Source of the DNA: Lampropedia hyalina DSM 16112
Lineage (GTDB): Bacteria; Pseudomonadota; Gammaproteobacteria; Burkholderiales; Burkholderiaceae_C
NCBI RefSeq assembly: GCF_900129055.1
Contig: NZ_FQUZ01000013.1
Location: 18,043 to 82,042 of the forward strand
Direction of reading: 5' to 3'
DNA: 64,000 nt
The notes under the pieces are model-generated. The model did no database searches, was not told where the DNA came from, and worked only from the letters and a program-made list of their open reading frames with translations. Both the position numbers and the translations under genes were made by a program. This document shows, one piece after another, positions 53,179-60,687 of the stretch. The first letter of the stretch is position 1, and each line of letters begins with the position of its first letter.

Positions 53179-53997
53179 TTATCCGGGGGGCACACCTTGG
53201 CGGTGCGGCGCGGTATGGCGCGTTCCCAGGTAGGCGCGCAGCACCTGCGGGTCGTTGCGCACCGCTTCCGGGCTGCCGTCACCGATTTTGCGGCCGTAGT
53301 CCAGCACCACCACATGGTGGGACAGGCCCAGCACCACGCCAATGTCGTGCTCGATCAGCACCACCGTCGTGCCCAGTTCGCGGTTGATGTCGCGGATGAA
53401 CAGGCTCATCTCCTGCTTTTCCTGCGCGTTCATGCCCGCCATTGGCTCATCCAGCAGCAGCAGGCGCGGTTGCGCTGCCAGTGCCCGCCCCAGTTCCACG
53501 CGCTTTTGCAGGCCGTAGGGCAGGGTGCCCACCGGCGTGTGCCGCCAGGGCTGGATGCGCAGAAAGGCCAGCACGCGCTCGGCCTGCTCCCGCTGCACGT
53601 CGTCGTCGTGGCGGGCGCGGGGCAGGCGCAGTGCCTGCTCCAGCCAGGTGCTGCGGCGGTGCAGCCTGCGCCCGGTCAGGATGTTGTCCAGCACGCTCAT
53701 GCCCTTGAACAGCGCGATGTTCTGAAAGGTGCGGGCAATGCCGCGCCGGGCGGCATCGTGCGGATTCATGCGCTGGCGCACCACACCATCGAAACGGATG
53801 CTGCCCTGCTGCGGCTGATAGACCCCGTTGATGACGTTCAGCAGCGAACTCTTGCCCGCGCCATTGGGGCCGATGAGTGCGCAGATTTCACCGGGCTGCA
53901 CCGCAAACCCGATGTCGCTGATGGCCTTGACCGCCTGGAATGACAGGGTGATGCCCGACAGCTCCAGCAGGGGCGCGGGTGCATGGCTCTGGCTCAT
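53179..53997 (-). CDS. livG: Branched-chain-type ABC transporter ATP-binding protein (LivG)
   Basis: A 272-aa ABC ATPase. Walker A GPNGAGKSSLLN, Q-loop ARTFQNIALFKGMSV (typical LivG), signature PYGLQKRVELGRAL (SGGQ replaced by YGLQ, common in LivG), Walker B LLLLDEPMAGMN and switch His in IEHDIGVVLGL. It starts 5 bp after the degenerate AMP-binding gene and is coupled with it. Confidence 0.92.
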   Translation of the reverse strand: MSQSHAPAPLLELSGITLSFQAVKAISDIGFAVQPGEICALIGPNGAGKSSLLNVINGVYQPQQGSIRFDGVVRQRMNPHDAARRGIARTFQNIALFKGMSVLDNILTGRRLHRRSTWLEQALRLPRARHDDDVQREQAERVLAFLRIQPWRHTPVGTLPYGLQKRVELGRALAAQPRLLLLDEPMAGMNAQEKQEMSLFIRDINRELGTTVVLIEHDIGVVLGLSHHVVVLDYGRKIGDGSPEAVRNDPQVLRAYLGTRHTAPHRQGVPPG

Positions 53998-54002
53998 GCT
54001 CG

Positions 54003-55184
54003 TCACTCCTGTGGGGCGACTGTATCTACTGCGTCGCCAGCTTCGCGCCAGCCGCCCACCGGGCGCACCTGCACTGCGCCATCCGCCGAGACTGGGGGCT
54101 GTGGCGCAAGCTGTTGCATGTCTGGCCAGTGGCGGATCGGAATCTGCAACTGCTCGAAAAACCGCCATACATCATTCGGCAGTGGCTCGCCCAGCAGCAG
54201 CGGCAGGCGCACGCGGCTGAAGCCGATCACGTCGCGCAGCGGGCGCGTCACCAGCCCATGCCCCAGACTGCGCCGCAGCCATCCGCCCTGTGGCTGCAAA
54301 GACCAGTCCACCAGACGGCGCAGGCGGCTGCCTGGCTCCGGCAGGCGTTGCTGGAGCAGGTGGTACAGGCGTGTGTAGGTGTCGCGCGTGCCAGCGACCA
54401 GCGTGGGGCCGAGTTCGCGCCGGTCGTCATCGCGGCTGGCCTGGTTTTCCGGGAAGTTCAGGCTGAAGCCTGCCAGCAGCCAGGGGGCCAGCAGATAGCG
54501 CAGTTGCGCGCTGGTGGCAAAGGCACGCGCGGCGAATGCGGTTTCGTGGCTGCCGATGCGTTCGGCAGATACCAGATGGTGGCCTTCGCGCACCGCTTCG
54601 GCATGGGAGACGGACTGCTGCACCGCCCCCTGCGGCGGGCTGTATCGCCAGAAAGAGAAGGCTGCCTCATCGGCATGTGCCTGTACCTCTGGCCCGGCGG
54701 GGCTGCCGGAGGACAGCAGTTCGGCATACGATTGCAGGAAAGGCTGCTGCTGGCGATCGAACCCGCGTGCATCCAGATACACCAGCCGATGCGGAACCTG
54801 CGGAAGGGCCAGTACGCCACGCGCCTGCTCCAGCGATTCGGCAAACACGAATTCGGCGTGCAGATGGCGCAGCAGGGCCGACTGGTCGGTGGCGGATGAA
54901 TCGGGTTCCAGCAAGGTGGCCACACCGCCCAGCCAGGTGGCCGCCAGGGCCAGCAGCAGCGCGTGGGGCGAGGGGTGGCTGAGAATCAGCAGGCGTTCAC
55001 GGCGGCCAAACCCCTGCCGGTTCAGGGCAGAGGCAAGGCTGGCGGTGTCGTCGGCAATCTGCTGCCAGGTTTTTTCCTGCCAGATGCCCAGGTGCTTGTG
55101 GCGCAAGGCCACACCGTGCGGACGCTGGCGGGCATTGTGGCGCAACAGGCTGACCAGAGTGGGGGCGGTGTCGTCGTGGCTCAT
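54003..55184 (-). CDS. Degenerate AMP-binding (acyl-CoA synthetase-like) protein
   Basis: A 393-aa protein resembling the N-terminal part of the long AMP-binding enzymes that commonly precede livGHMKF in beta-proteobacteria. TLVSLLRHNARQRPHGVALR and GIWQEKTWQQIADD are recognisable. The phosphate-binding loop expected as SGTTG-PKG is replaced by RYSPPQGAVQQSVSH, and the YGQTE-type adenylate motif by HWPDMQQ. The enzyme ends there, lacking the C-terminal catalytic lid (relatives are about 600-650 aa). It is first gene of the importer operon, with a sigma-54 promoter just upstream. Probably not a catalytic ligase. Confidence 0.75.
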   Translation of the reverse strand: MSHDDTAPTLVSLLRHNARQRPHGVALRHKHLGIWQEKTWQQIADDTASLASALNRQGFGRRERLLILSHPSPHALLLALAATWLGGVATLLEPDSSATDQSALLRHLHAEFVFAESLEQARGVLALPQVPHRLVYLDARGFDRQQQPFLQSYAELLSSGSPAGPEVQAHADEAAFSFWRYSPPQGAVQQSVSHAEAVREGHHLVSAERIGSHETAFAARAFATSAQLRYLLAPWLLAGFSLNFPENQASRDDDRRELGPTLVAGTRDTYTRLYHLLQQRLPEPGSRLRRLVDWSLQPQGGWLRRSLGHGLVTRPLRDVIGFSRVRLPLLLGEPLPNDVWRFFEQLQIPIRHWPDMQQLAPQPPVSADGAVQVRPVGGWREAGDAVDTVAPQE

Positions 55185-55221
55185 GGGCGATGGAAACAGG
55201 CAAATGGCATGGATGGCCTAC

Positions 55222-55237
55222 AGCAGAAACAATGCCA
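55222..55237 (-). promoter_or_regulatory. Sigma-54 promoter of the importer operon
   Basis: Minus-strand TGGCATTGTTTCTGCT has GG-N10-GC spacing and matches TGGCA at -24 and TGC at -12. The predicted transcript start is about 26-28 bp before the ATG of the AMP-binding-like gene. The sequence match is weaker than that of the other two sigma-54 sites, but the position is suitable. Confidence 0.6.
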
Positions 55238-55371
55238 TCCCATCAATCCATTGAATTTCAATGACTTGAACTGCATGGGCCGTGGCAGACAGCCGCCAGT
55301 GCTGTGTTTCCGACAGCACTTTTGCTGAACGGCTGTTGCTGGAGAGGCAGCCATTCCCTTGGCCATGCGGG

Positions 55372-55389
55372 CTGTTGGCCGGCCAACAG
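55372..55389. promoter_or_regulatory. 18-bp perfect palindrome, candidate enhancer site A
   Basis: CTGTTGGCCGGCCAACAG is fully self-complementary. Its centre is about 92 bp upstream of the -24 element of the rightward promoter and about 145 bp upstream of the leftward one, distances normal for sigma-54 enhancer sites. Confidence 0.5.
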
Positions 55390-55402
55390 TGCGTTGGCAA
55401 AG

Positions 55403-55418
55403 TGTTGCTGCCGCAACA
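55403..55418. promoter_or_regulatory. Inverted repeat TGTTGC-N4-GCAACA, candidate enhancer site B
   Basis: A perfect 6+6 bp inverted repeat with a TGCC spacer, 30 bp (centre to centre, about three helical turns) from palindrome A. A near copy (TGTTGC-TGTG-GCAGCA) lies upstream of the sfnB promoter. Both fit binding by a Fis-type HTH dimer such as SfnR. Confidence 0.5.
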
Positions 55419-55470
55419 GAAAACCACCGAATGATTTACTTAAATTATTGAAATGAAATGATTTTCTGCG

Positions 55471-55486
55471 TGGCATGAATTGTGCA
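55471..55486 (+). promoter_or_regulatory. Sigma-54 promoter of the DmoA-like monooxygenase gene
   Basis: TGGCATGAATTGTGCA has GG-N10-GC spacing and matches the TGGCACG-N4-TTGCA consensus at all but two positions. It ends 46 bp before the ATG at 55533, which has AAGGAG upstream as ribosome-binding site. Confidence 0.75.
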
Positions 55487-55532
55487 GAACAGTGCCCATT
55501 GATTTGCACAACATCCAAGGAGTTCTTCCATC

Positions 55533-56951
55533 ATGGCTTCCCCCTCCCGCATCATCCTCAATGCCTTCGACATGACCTGTGTGAGCCACCAGGCCGCAGG
55601 CACCTGGCGGCATCCCGACAGCCAGGCGTGGAAGTACAAGGACCTGGATTACTGGGTCGATCTGGCCAAATTGCTGGAAAGCGGCTTTTTCGATTCGCTG
55701 TTCATTGCCGACGTGGTGGGCGTGTACGACGTGTACCGTGGCTCGGTGGAGACCTCGCTGATCGATGCCGATCAGGTTCCCGTCAATGACCCGTTCTTTC
55801 AGGTTCCCGCAATGGCACTGGCCACCAAGCACCTGGGCTTTGGCGTGACATCGGCGCTGACCTATGAGCTGCCCTACGCACTGGCGCGCAAGTTTTCCAC
55901 CCTCGATCACCTCACCAAGGGGCGGGTGGCGTGGAATGTTGTCACCTCCTACCTGAACAGCGCGGCCGTGAACCTGGGGCTGCGCCAGCAGATTTCGCAC
56001 GACGAGCGTTACGATCTGGCCGACGAGTTTCTGGAAGTCAGCTACAAGCTCTGGGAAGGCTCCTGGGATGAAGACGCGGTGTTGCGCGACCGCGAGAAAG
56101 GCATCTTCACCGACCCCACCAAGGTGCATCCCATCGGGCACAAGGGCAAGTATTTTGAAGTGCCGGGCATTCACCTCTCGGAGCCGTCGCCGCAGCGCAC
56201 ACCGGTGATCTTCCAGGCGGGTGCGTCCAGCCGGGGCCGGGCCTTTGCCGCCAAGCACGCCGAAGGCGTATTCATTGCGCCCGCCACCGTGGCGCAGGCG
56301 CGGGTCGTTGCCGATGACATCCGCGACCGTGCCGAAAAGGAAGGCCGCCGCCGCGATTCCCTGAAAGTCTTCGCCCTGCTGACGGTGATTACCGCCGAGA
56401 CCGACGAAGCGGCACAGGCCAAGTTCGAGGAATATCTGGGCTACGCCAACGGCGAGGGCATGTTGTCGTTCTACGGTGGCTGGACGGGCGTGGACTTTTC
56501 GGAATACGACCCGGATCAGCCGCTGGAAGCCATCGACAACGACAGCATCCGCTCGGTGCTGGAACTGCTCTCCACCGCCGACCCCAATCGCAAGTGGACA
56601 CCGCGCGATGTCATCAAGTATCGCAGCATTGGCGGCCTGGGGCCGGTGCTGGTCGGTGGTGTGCAGAAAGTGGCCGATGAGCTGGAACGCTGGGTGGACG
56701 AAGGCGGCATCGACGGCTTCAACCTCGCCTACGCCATCACCCCCGGCACGTTCGAGGACTTCATCCGCCTGATCGTGCCCGAACTGCAAAAGCGCGGCAG
56801 GGTGCGCACCTCCTACGAACACGACACCCTGCGCGAGAACCTGCTGGACCGTTCCGGCAGCTACACGGCCGAGGATCACCCCGCCAGCCAGTACCGGGGC
56901 GCGTTCCGCAATGGCGAAAACGCCACTGCCCACACTAGGGCGCGTCAGTGA
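55533..56951 (+). CDS. NtaA/DmoA-family FMN-dependent monooxygenase
   Basis: A 472-aa luciferase-like (LLM) flavin monooxygenase of the nitrilotriacetate / dimethyl sulfide / DszA group. Motifs: ILNAFDMTCVSHQAAGTWRH at the start, LSTLDHLTKGR-like FSTLDHLTKGRVAWNVVTSY, SYKLWEGSW, and PVIFQAGASSRGRAFAAKHA. It needs FMNH2, most likely from the MsuE reductase. It is preceded by a sigma-54 promoter and followed by a DszC-like gene 110 bp downstream, so a two-step organosulfur oxidation is likely. The substrate (sulfide, sulfone or thiophenic compound) is unknown. Confidence 0.87.
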   Translation: MASPSRIILNAFDMTCVSHQAAGTWRHPDSQAWKYKDLDYWVDLAKLLESGFFDSLFIADVVGVYDVYRGSVETSLIDADQVPVNDPFFQVPAMALATKHLGFGVTSALTYELPYALARKFSTLDHLTKGRVAWNVVTSYLNSAAVNLGLRQQISHDERYDLADEFLEVSYKLWEGSWDEDAVLRDREKGIFTDPTKVHPIGHKGKYFEVPGIHLSEPSPQRTPVIFQAGASSRGRAFAAKHAEGVFIAPATVAQARVVADDIRDRAEKEGRRRDSLKVFALLTVITAETDEAAQAKFEEYLGYANGEGMLSFYGGWTGVDFSEYDPDQPLEAIDNDSIRSVLELLSTADPNRKWTPRDVIKYRSIGGLGPVLVGGVQKVADELERWVDEGGIDGFNLAYAITPGTFEDFIRLIVPELQKRGRVRTSYEHDTLRENLLDRSGSYTAEDHPASQYRGAFRNGENATAHTRARQ

Positions 56952-57061
56952 AGTGGCGCAATCGTTGCAGGCCGAAGGTGCGGCACTGGAACGCACCTGA
57001 CACTGTTCTGAAAACCACCTGCCCGCCGTATTCCCGTCACTTTTTTCCTATTCATCCGACC

Positions 57062-58324
57062 ATGAGCGAATCCATCCAAACCCTTGCCAATCCCCTGGCC
57101 ACCGGAACCGACTACGAGGCACTGGCCGCACGCTTTCGCCCGATTTTTGCGCGCATTGCCGAAGGCGCAGAGCAGCGCGAACGCGAACGCATCCTGCCCG
57201 CCGAAGCCATTGGCTGGCTCAAGCAGGCCGGTTTCGGTGCCGTGCGCGTGCCGGTGGAATACGGCGGAGCCGGAGCCTCTTTGCCGCAACTCATCCAGTT
57301 GTGGATCGAGCTGGCCACCGCCGATTCCAATCTGGTGCAGGCCCTGCGCGGGCATTTCGCCTTCGTCGAAGACAAGCTCAATGCCCCGCCCAGCGCGCAC
57401 CGTGAAGTGTGGTTGCGCCGCTTCGTGGCCGGTGAACTGGTGGGCAATGGCTGGACGGAAGTGGGTGCAGTGAAAATTGGTGATGTCATCACCAAGGTCG
57501 CCCCCAGCGAAGACGGCAGCCACTGGTTGCTCAACGGCACCAAGTACTACAGCACCGGCAGCATCTTTGCCGACTGGATCGATGTCTATGCCCAGCGCAG
57601 CGACACCGGCGGCGCAGTGATTGCCGCCGTCAGCACCCACCAGGATGGCGTGCAGCAAAGCGACGACTGGGACGGCTTTGGCCAGCGCACCACCGGCAGC
57701 GGCACTTCGGTGTTCCAGAATGCCAGGGTGGAACAGGAGGAAGTCATCGACTTTGCCGAACGCTTCCGCTACCAGACCGCGCTCTACCAGCTCAACCTGC
57801 TGGCCGTGCTGGCGGGCATCGGCAAGGCCATCGAACGCGATGTGGCCGCCCAGGTCGGCAAGCGCACCCGCATCTACAGCCACGGCAACGCCCCCAGGGT
57901 GAGCGAGGACGCGCAGATTCTCCAGGTCGTCGGCCATATCTCGGCGATTGCCTATGCTGTGGAAGCCACCGTGGTGCGCTCGGCCCAGCCCGCCCAGGCG
58001 GCCTACGAGGCACGCTTCGGCCAGGATGCCGAAGTGGAGCGGCAGGCCAATATTGCGGCGGAAATCGAATCCGCCCAGGCGCAGGTCATCGTCTCGGAGC
58101 TGGTATTGCGTGCTGCCACCGAACTGTTCAACGCATTGGGCGCATCGGCCGCCAGCGAAAAAATCGCACTCGACCGCCACTGGCGCAATGCCCGCACCGT
58201 CTCTTCGCACAACCCGCTGGTGTACAAGGCCCGCATCATTGGCGACTGGGTCACCAACGGCACCGAGCCGCCCTATGTCTGGCAAATCGGCAACACCCCG
58301 GATGCAGAAAAACGCGCTGCCTGA
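57062..58324 (+). CDS. DszC-like/SfnB-like flavin monooxygenase (acyl-CoA-dehydrogenase fold), copy 2
   Basis: A 420-aa flavoprotein related to SfnB and to the DszC-like gene at 47 kb. Motifs: VPVEYGGAGASLPQLIQLW, LNGTKYYSTGSIFADWIDVY, DWDGFGQRTTGSGTSVFQ and DRHWRNARTVSSHNPLVYK. The start MSESIQTLANPLATGT at 57062 is preferred to an in-frame start 114 bases upstream that nearly touches the preceding gene. It probably acts in sequence with the DmoA-like enzyme. Confidence 0.83.
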   Translation: MSESIQTLANPLATGTDYEALAARFRPIFARIAEGAEQRERERILPAEAIGWLKQAGFGAVRVPVEYGGAGASLPQLIQLWIELATADSNLVQALRGHFAFVEDKLNAPPSAHREVWLRRFVAGELVGNGWTEVGAVKIGDVITKVAPSEDGSHWLLNGTKYYSTGSIFADWIDVYAQRSDTGGAVIAAVSTHQDGVQQSDDWDGFGQRTTGSGTSVFQNARVEQEEVIDFAERFRYQTALYQLNLLAVLAGIGKAIERDVAAQVGKRTRIYSHGNAPRVSEDAQILQVVGHISAIAYAVEATVVRSAQPAQAAYEARFGQDAEVERQANIAAEIESAQAQVIVSELVLRAATELFNALGASAASEKIALDRHWRNARTVSSHNPLVYKARIIGDWVTNGTEPPYVWQIGNTPDAEKRAA

Positions 58325-58408
58325 TCCCGTGTTGCGCCACCCATCACCACCATCCTGCGGGTGGGTTTTGACAGTGCATATATCAGGACTTTGAACGGGG
58401 ACAAGCCG

Positions 58409-58448
58409 TTGCATCGTACAATCAAAATCCTGACAATCATTCGCATTT
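58409..58448 (+). promoter_or_regulatory. Promoter and Fur box of the siderophore ABC operon
   Basis: A -35-like TTGCAT (58409-58414) and a -10-like GACAAT (58432-58437) are separated by exactly 17 bp. A Fur-box-like stretch TGACAATCATTCGCATTT (58431-58448) overlaps the -10 box and the start point, resembling the AATCATTCGCATT form seen in Fur sites. Fur-Fe(II) bound here would block transcription, giving iron repression. Confidence 0.6.
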
Positions 58449-58466
58449 GTTATGCAGGCGGCGCAC

Positions 58467-59549
58467 ATGTTTTCTTCGGCTTCTCAGACCCGTTTCTCCC
58501 GTTGGCCTTCTCTGGTCTCCCGCAGTGCCACGGGCCTGGTGGCGGCCTTGCTGGTGGCGCATGGCAGTGTCCATGCGGCCGACGCGCCAGCCGCAACCTC
58601 GGCTGCCACCGCACAGGCAGGGCAGGGGGCCGATGCCACTCCTGCCGTGGCGCAGTTGCAGCGCGACGGTGACCAGGTGGTGGTGCGCCATGCCAAGGGG
58701 CAAGCGCGTTTCGCGCACAACCCGCAAACCGTGGTGGTGTTCGATCTGGCCACGCTGGACATTCTGCACGCGCTGGGGGTGGAAGCCGTGAAGGGCGTAC
58801 CCGCCTTCAAGATGCCCGACTCCCTCAAGCAGTACGAAGGCGAAGCCTATACGCGCGTGGGCAGCCTGTTCGAGCCGGACTACGAAGCCATCCGTGCCCT
58901 CCAGCCCGATGTCATCCTGATTGGCCGCCGTTCCGAATCGCGTTTCGATGACCTGAACAAGCTGGCTCCCACCGTCGGCATGGCCATCGACGAAAGCAGG
59001 CCCGTCGAAAGCATTTTCACGAATGTGCGCACACTGGGCGCATTGTTCGACCGGCAGGAGCAGGCCGAAGCCCTGATTGCACAGACCCGCCAATCCATTG
59101 CAGAACTCAAGGCCATCGCTCCGCAGGCCGGGCGCACCCTGCTGCTGTTGAGCAGTGGTGGACGCATCAACAGCTATGGGCCGGGGTCGCGTTTCGGCAT
59201 GGTGTTCGATGAATTCGGCTTTGTGCCGGTGCGCGAAGACTTCTCGGCGGCACGGCATGGCCAGTCGATCTCGTTTGAGTACATTCTTCAGGCCAACCCG
59301 GACTGGCTGCTGGTCATGGACCGCGATTCCGCGATTGGCCGCGAAGGCGAAGCCGCTCGGCGTTTGCTGGACAACGCGCTCATCCATGCCACCAACGCTT
59401 CCCGCAAAAAGCAGATCGTGTACCTGAACGCCGTGAACTGGTATGTGCTGGACGGTGCAGGCATCCGCGCCTTGCAGGACAATGTCGCCCAGTTGCGCAA
59501 CGCACTGACCGCAGGCGTGAAGTCCAGCAACACCGCTGGCGCACGCTGA
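58467..59549 (+). CDS. Siderophore ABC transporter substrate-binding protein (FatB/YclQ-like)
   Basis: A 360-aa periplasmic type III binding protein. A long Sec signal peptide ends at about residue 38 (VHA, then ADA). The mature protein has VVVFDLATLDILHALGVEAV, FEPDYEAIRALQPDVILIGR and NAVNWYVLDGAG, which resemble the petrobactin/catecholate FatB group. The ATG at 58467 has AGGCGG upstream and is preferred over 58452, which abuts the Fur box without a ribosome-binding site. No lipobox cysteine is seen, so it is probably soluble. Confidence 0.87.
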   Translation: MFSSASQTRFSRWPSLVSRSATGLVAALLVAHGSVHAADAPAATSAATAQAGQGADATPAVAQLQRDGDQVVVRHAKGQARFAHNPQTVVVFDLATLDILHALGVEAVKGVPAFKMPDSLKQYEGEAYTRVGSLFEPDYEAIRALQPDVILIGRRSESRFDDLNKLAPTVGMAIDESRPVESIFTNVRTLGALFDRQEQAEALIAQTRQSIAELKAIAPQAGRTLLLLSSGGRINSYGPGSRFGMVFDEFGFVPVREDFSAARHGQSISFEYILQANPDWLLVMDRDSAIGREGEAARRLLDNALIHATNASRKKQIVYLNAVNWYVLDGAGIRALQDNVAQLRNALTAGVKSSNTAGAR

Positions 59550-59642
59550 TCGTTCATTCCCAGGCAGCAGGGCAGGGCATCTGCTGCGCTCTGGCAGAGT
59601 TCCCCTGGCCCATGCCATTGGCCTGCCTCATTCTGTTTTTTC

Positions 59643-60668
59643 ATGGCGACTTCCTCCCTTTCCTCCCTCCCCGCAGCCACGCCTGCCCCGGCATGGTGGC
59701 GTGGCTCCGGCGGCCTGGTTCTGCTGGTACTGGTCTTGCTGGCCCTCTCGCTGTGCAGCATCATGGTAGGAGCCAGCCAGATCAAGCTGGCGAATGTGTT
59801 CAATGCCGATTCTGACGATTTGGTCTCCAAGGTGCTGTTCACCAGCCGCGTGCCGCGCACACTGGCCCTGATTCTGGCCGGGGCCAGCATGGCCGTAGCC
59901 GGGATGATTATGCAGATGATTGCACGCAACCGCTTCGTGGAGCCATCCACCGTCGGCACCGTCGGCTCTGCCAGCCTTGGTATGCTGGCCGTTGCTCTGG
60001 TCGCTCCCGGTCTGCCCATGCTGGGCAAGATGGGTGTGGCTGCGGTTTTCGCGCTGGTGGGCACGGCCGTGTTCATGCTGATTCTGCGCCGCCTGCCGGT
60101 GCGCAATGCCTTGCTGGTGCCGCTGGTGGGGCTGGTCTTTGCCGGCATGATCGAGGCGGCCACCGCCTTCTTTGCCTACCGCTTCGAGATGTTGCAAGCC
60201 ATCCGCGCCTGGACCACCGGGGATTTTTCCGCCATCCTGAAAGGGCGTTACGAACTGCTGTGGATTTCGCTGGGCCTGACTGTGGCCGCCTGGTTTGCCG
60301 CCGACCGCTTCACCGTCATCGGCATGGGCGAAGACGTATCCGCCAATCTGGGCGTGAACTATGGCCGCTGGATGGCCGTGGGGCTGGTCATCATTGCGAT
60401 GGTGACCGCCTCGATTGTGGTCACTGCCGGGGTGATTCCATTCCTGGGGCTGATCGTCCCCAACCTGGTCAGCATGGTCATGGGCGACTGGATGCGCCGT
60501 TCGGTCATCTGGGTGGCCCTGTGCGGCGCAGTGCTGATGCTGGCCTGCGACGTGCTGGGGCGGCTGGTGATCTATCCGTACGAAATCCCGATAGGTACCA
60601 TTATGGGAGTGCTCGGCAGCCTGCTGTTCCTGGGCTTTCTGTGGCACAAGCGCGCACAGCTTGGATGA
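59643..60668 (+). CDS. FecCD-family siderophore ABC transporter permease 1 (FatD-like)
   Basis: A 341-aa inner-membrane permease with about nine spans. The motifs VPRTLALILAGASMAVAGMI and NRFVEPSTVGTVGSASLGML are variants of the FecCD pattern (normally P-L-A-P replaced by VEPSTVG, as in the FatD/YclN group), and the coupling loop GVIPFLGLIVPNLVSM is intact. The stop overlaps the region upstream of the next permease. Confidence 0.9.
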   Translation: MATSSLSSLPAATPAPAWWRGSGGLVLLVLVLLALSLCSIMVGASQIKLANVFNADSDDLVSKVLFTSRVPRTLALILAGASMAVAGMIMQMIARNRFVEPSTVGTVGSASLGMLAVALVAPGLPMLGKMGVAAVFALVGTAVFMLILRRLPVRNALLVPLVGLVFAGMIEAATAFFAYRFEMLQAIRAWTTGDFSAILKGRYELLWISLGLTVAAWFAADRFTVIGMGEDVSANLGVNYGRWMAVGLVIIAMVTASIVVTAGVIPFLGLIVPNLVSMVMGDWMRRSVIWVALCGAVLMLACDVLGRLVIYPYEIPIGTIMGVLGSLLFLGFLWHKRAQLG

Positions 60669-60687
60669 TTTTGGTGAAGAAAGGCAG

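Larger units (their letters stand above)
55185..55532. other. Divergent sigma-54 control region (importer operon / DmoA-like gene)
   Basis: A 348-bp intergenic region between the leftward importer operon and the rightward flavin monooxygenase. It contains a GG-N10-GC promoter for each direction and two palindromes between them, annotated separately. A third half-site-like CTGTTGCTG is at about 55333. The layout, two facing-away sigma-54 promoters around central binding sites, is that expected of a shared enhancer. Confidence 0.65.

Noticed and set aside
55366..55381. A second leftward GG-N10-GC element in the 55-kb control region
   Set aside because: It arises from palindrome A itself (CGGCCAACAGCCCGCA), matches the consensus poorly, and is much farther from the start codon than the site at 55222-55237.
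58337..58370. Possible hairpin terminator after the second DszC-like gene
   Set aside because: The stem is only 5-6 bp (CCACC/GGTGG) with a weak T-run, too weak to call; it overlaps the region where the siderophore promoter begins.
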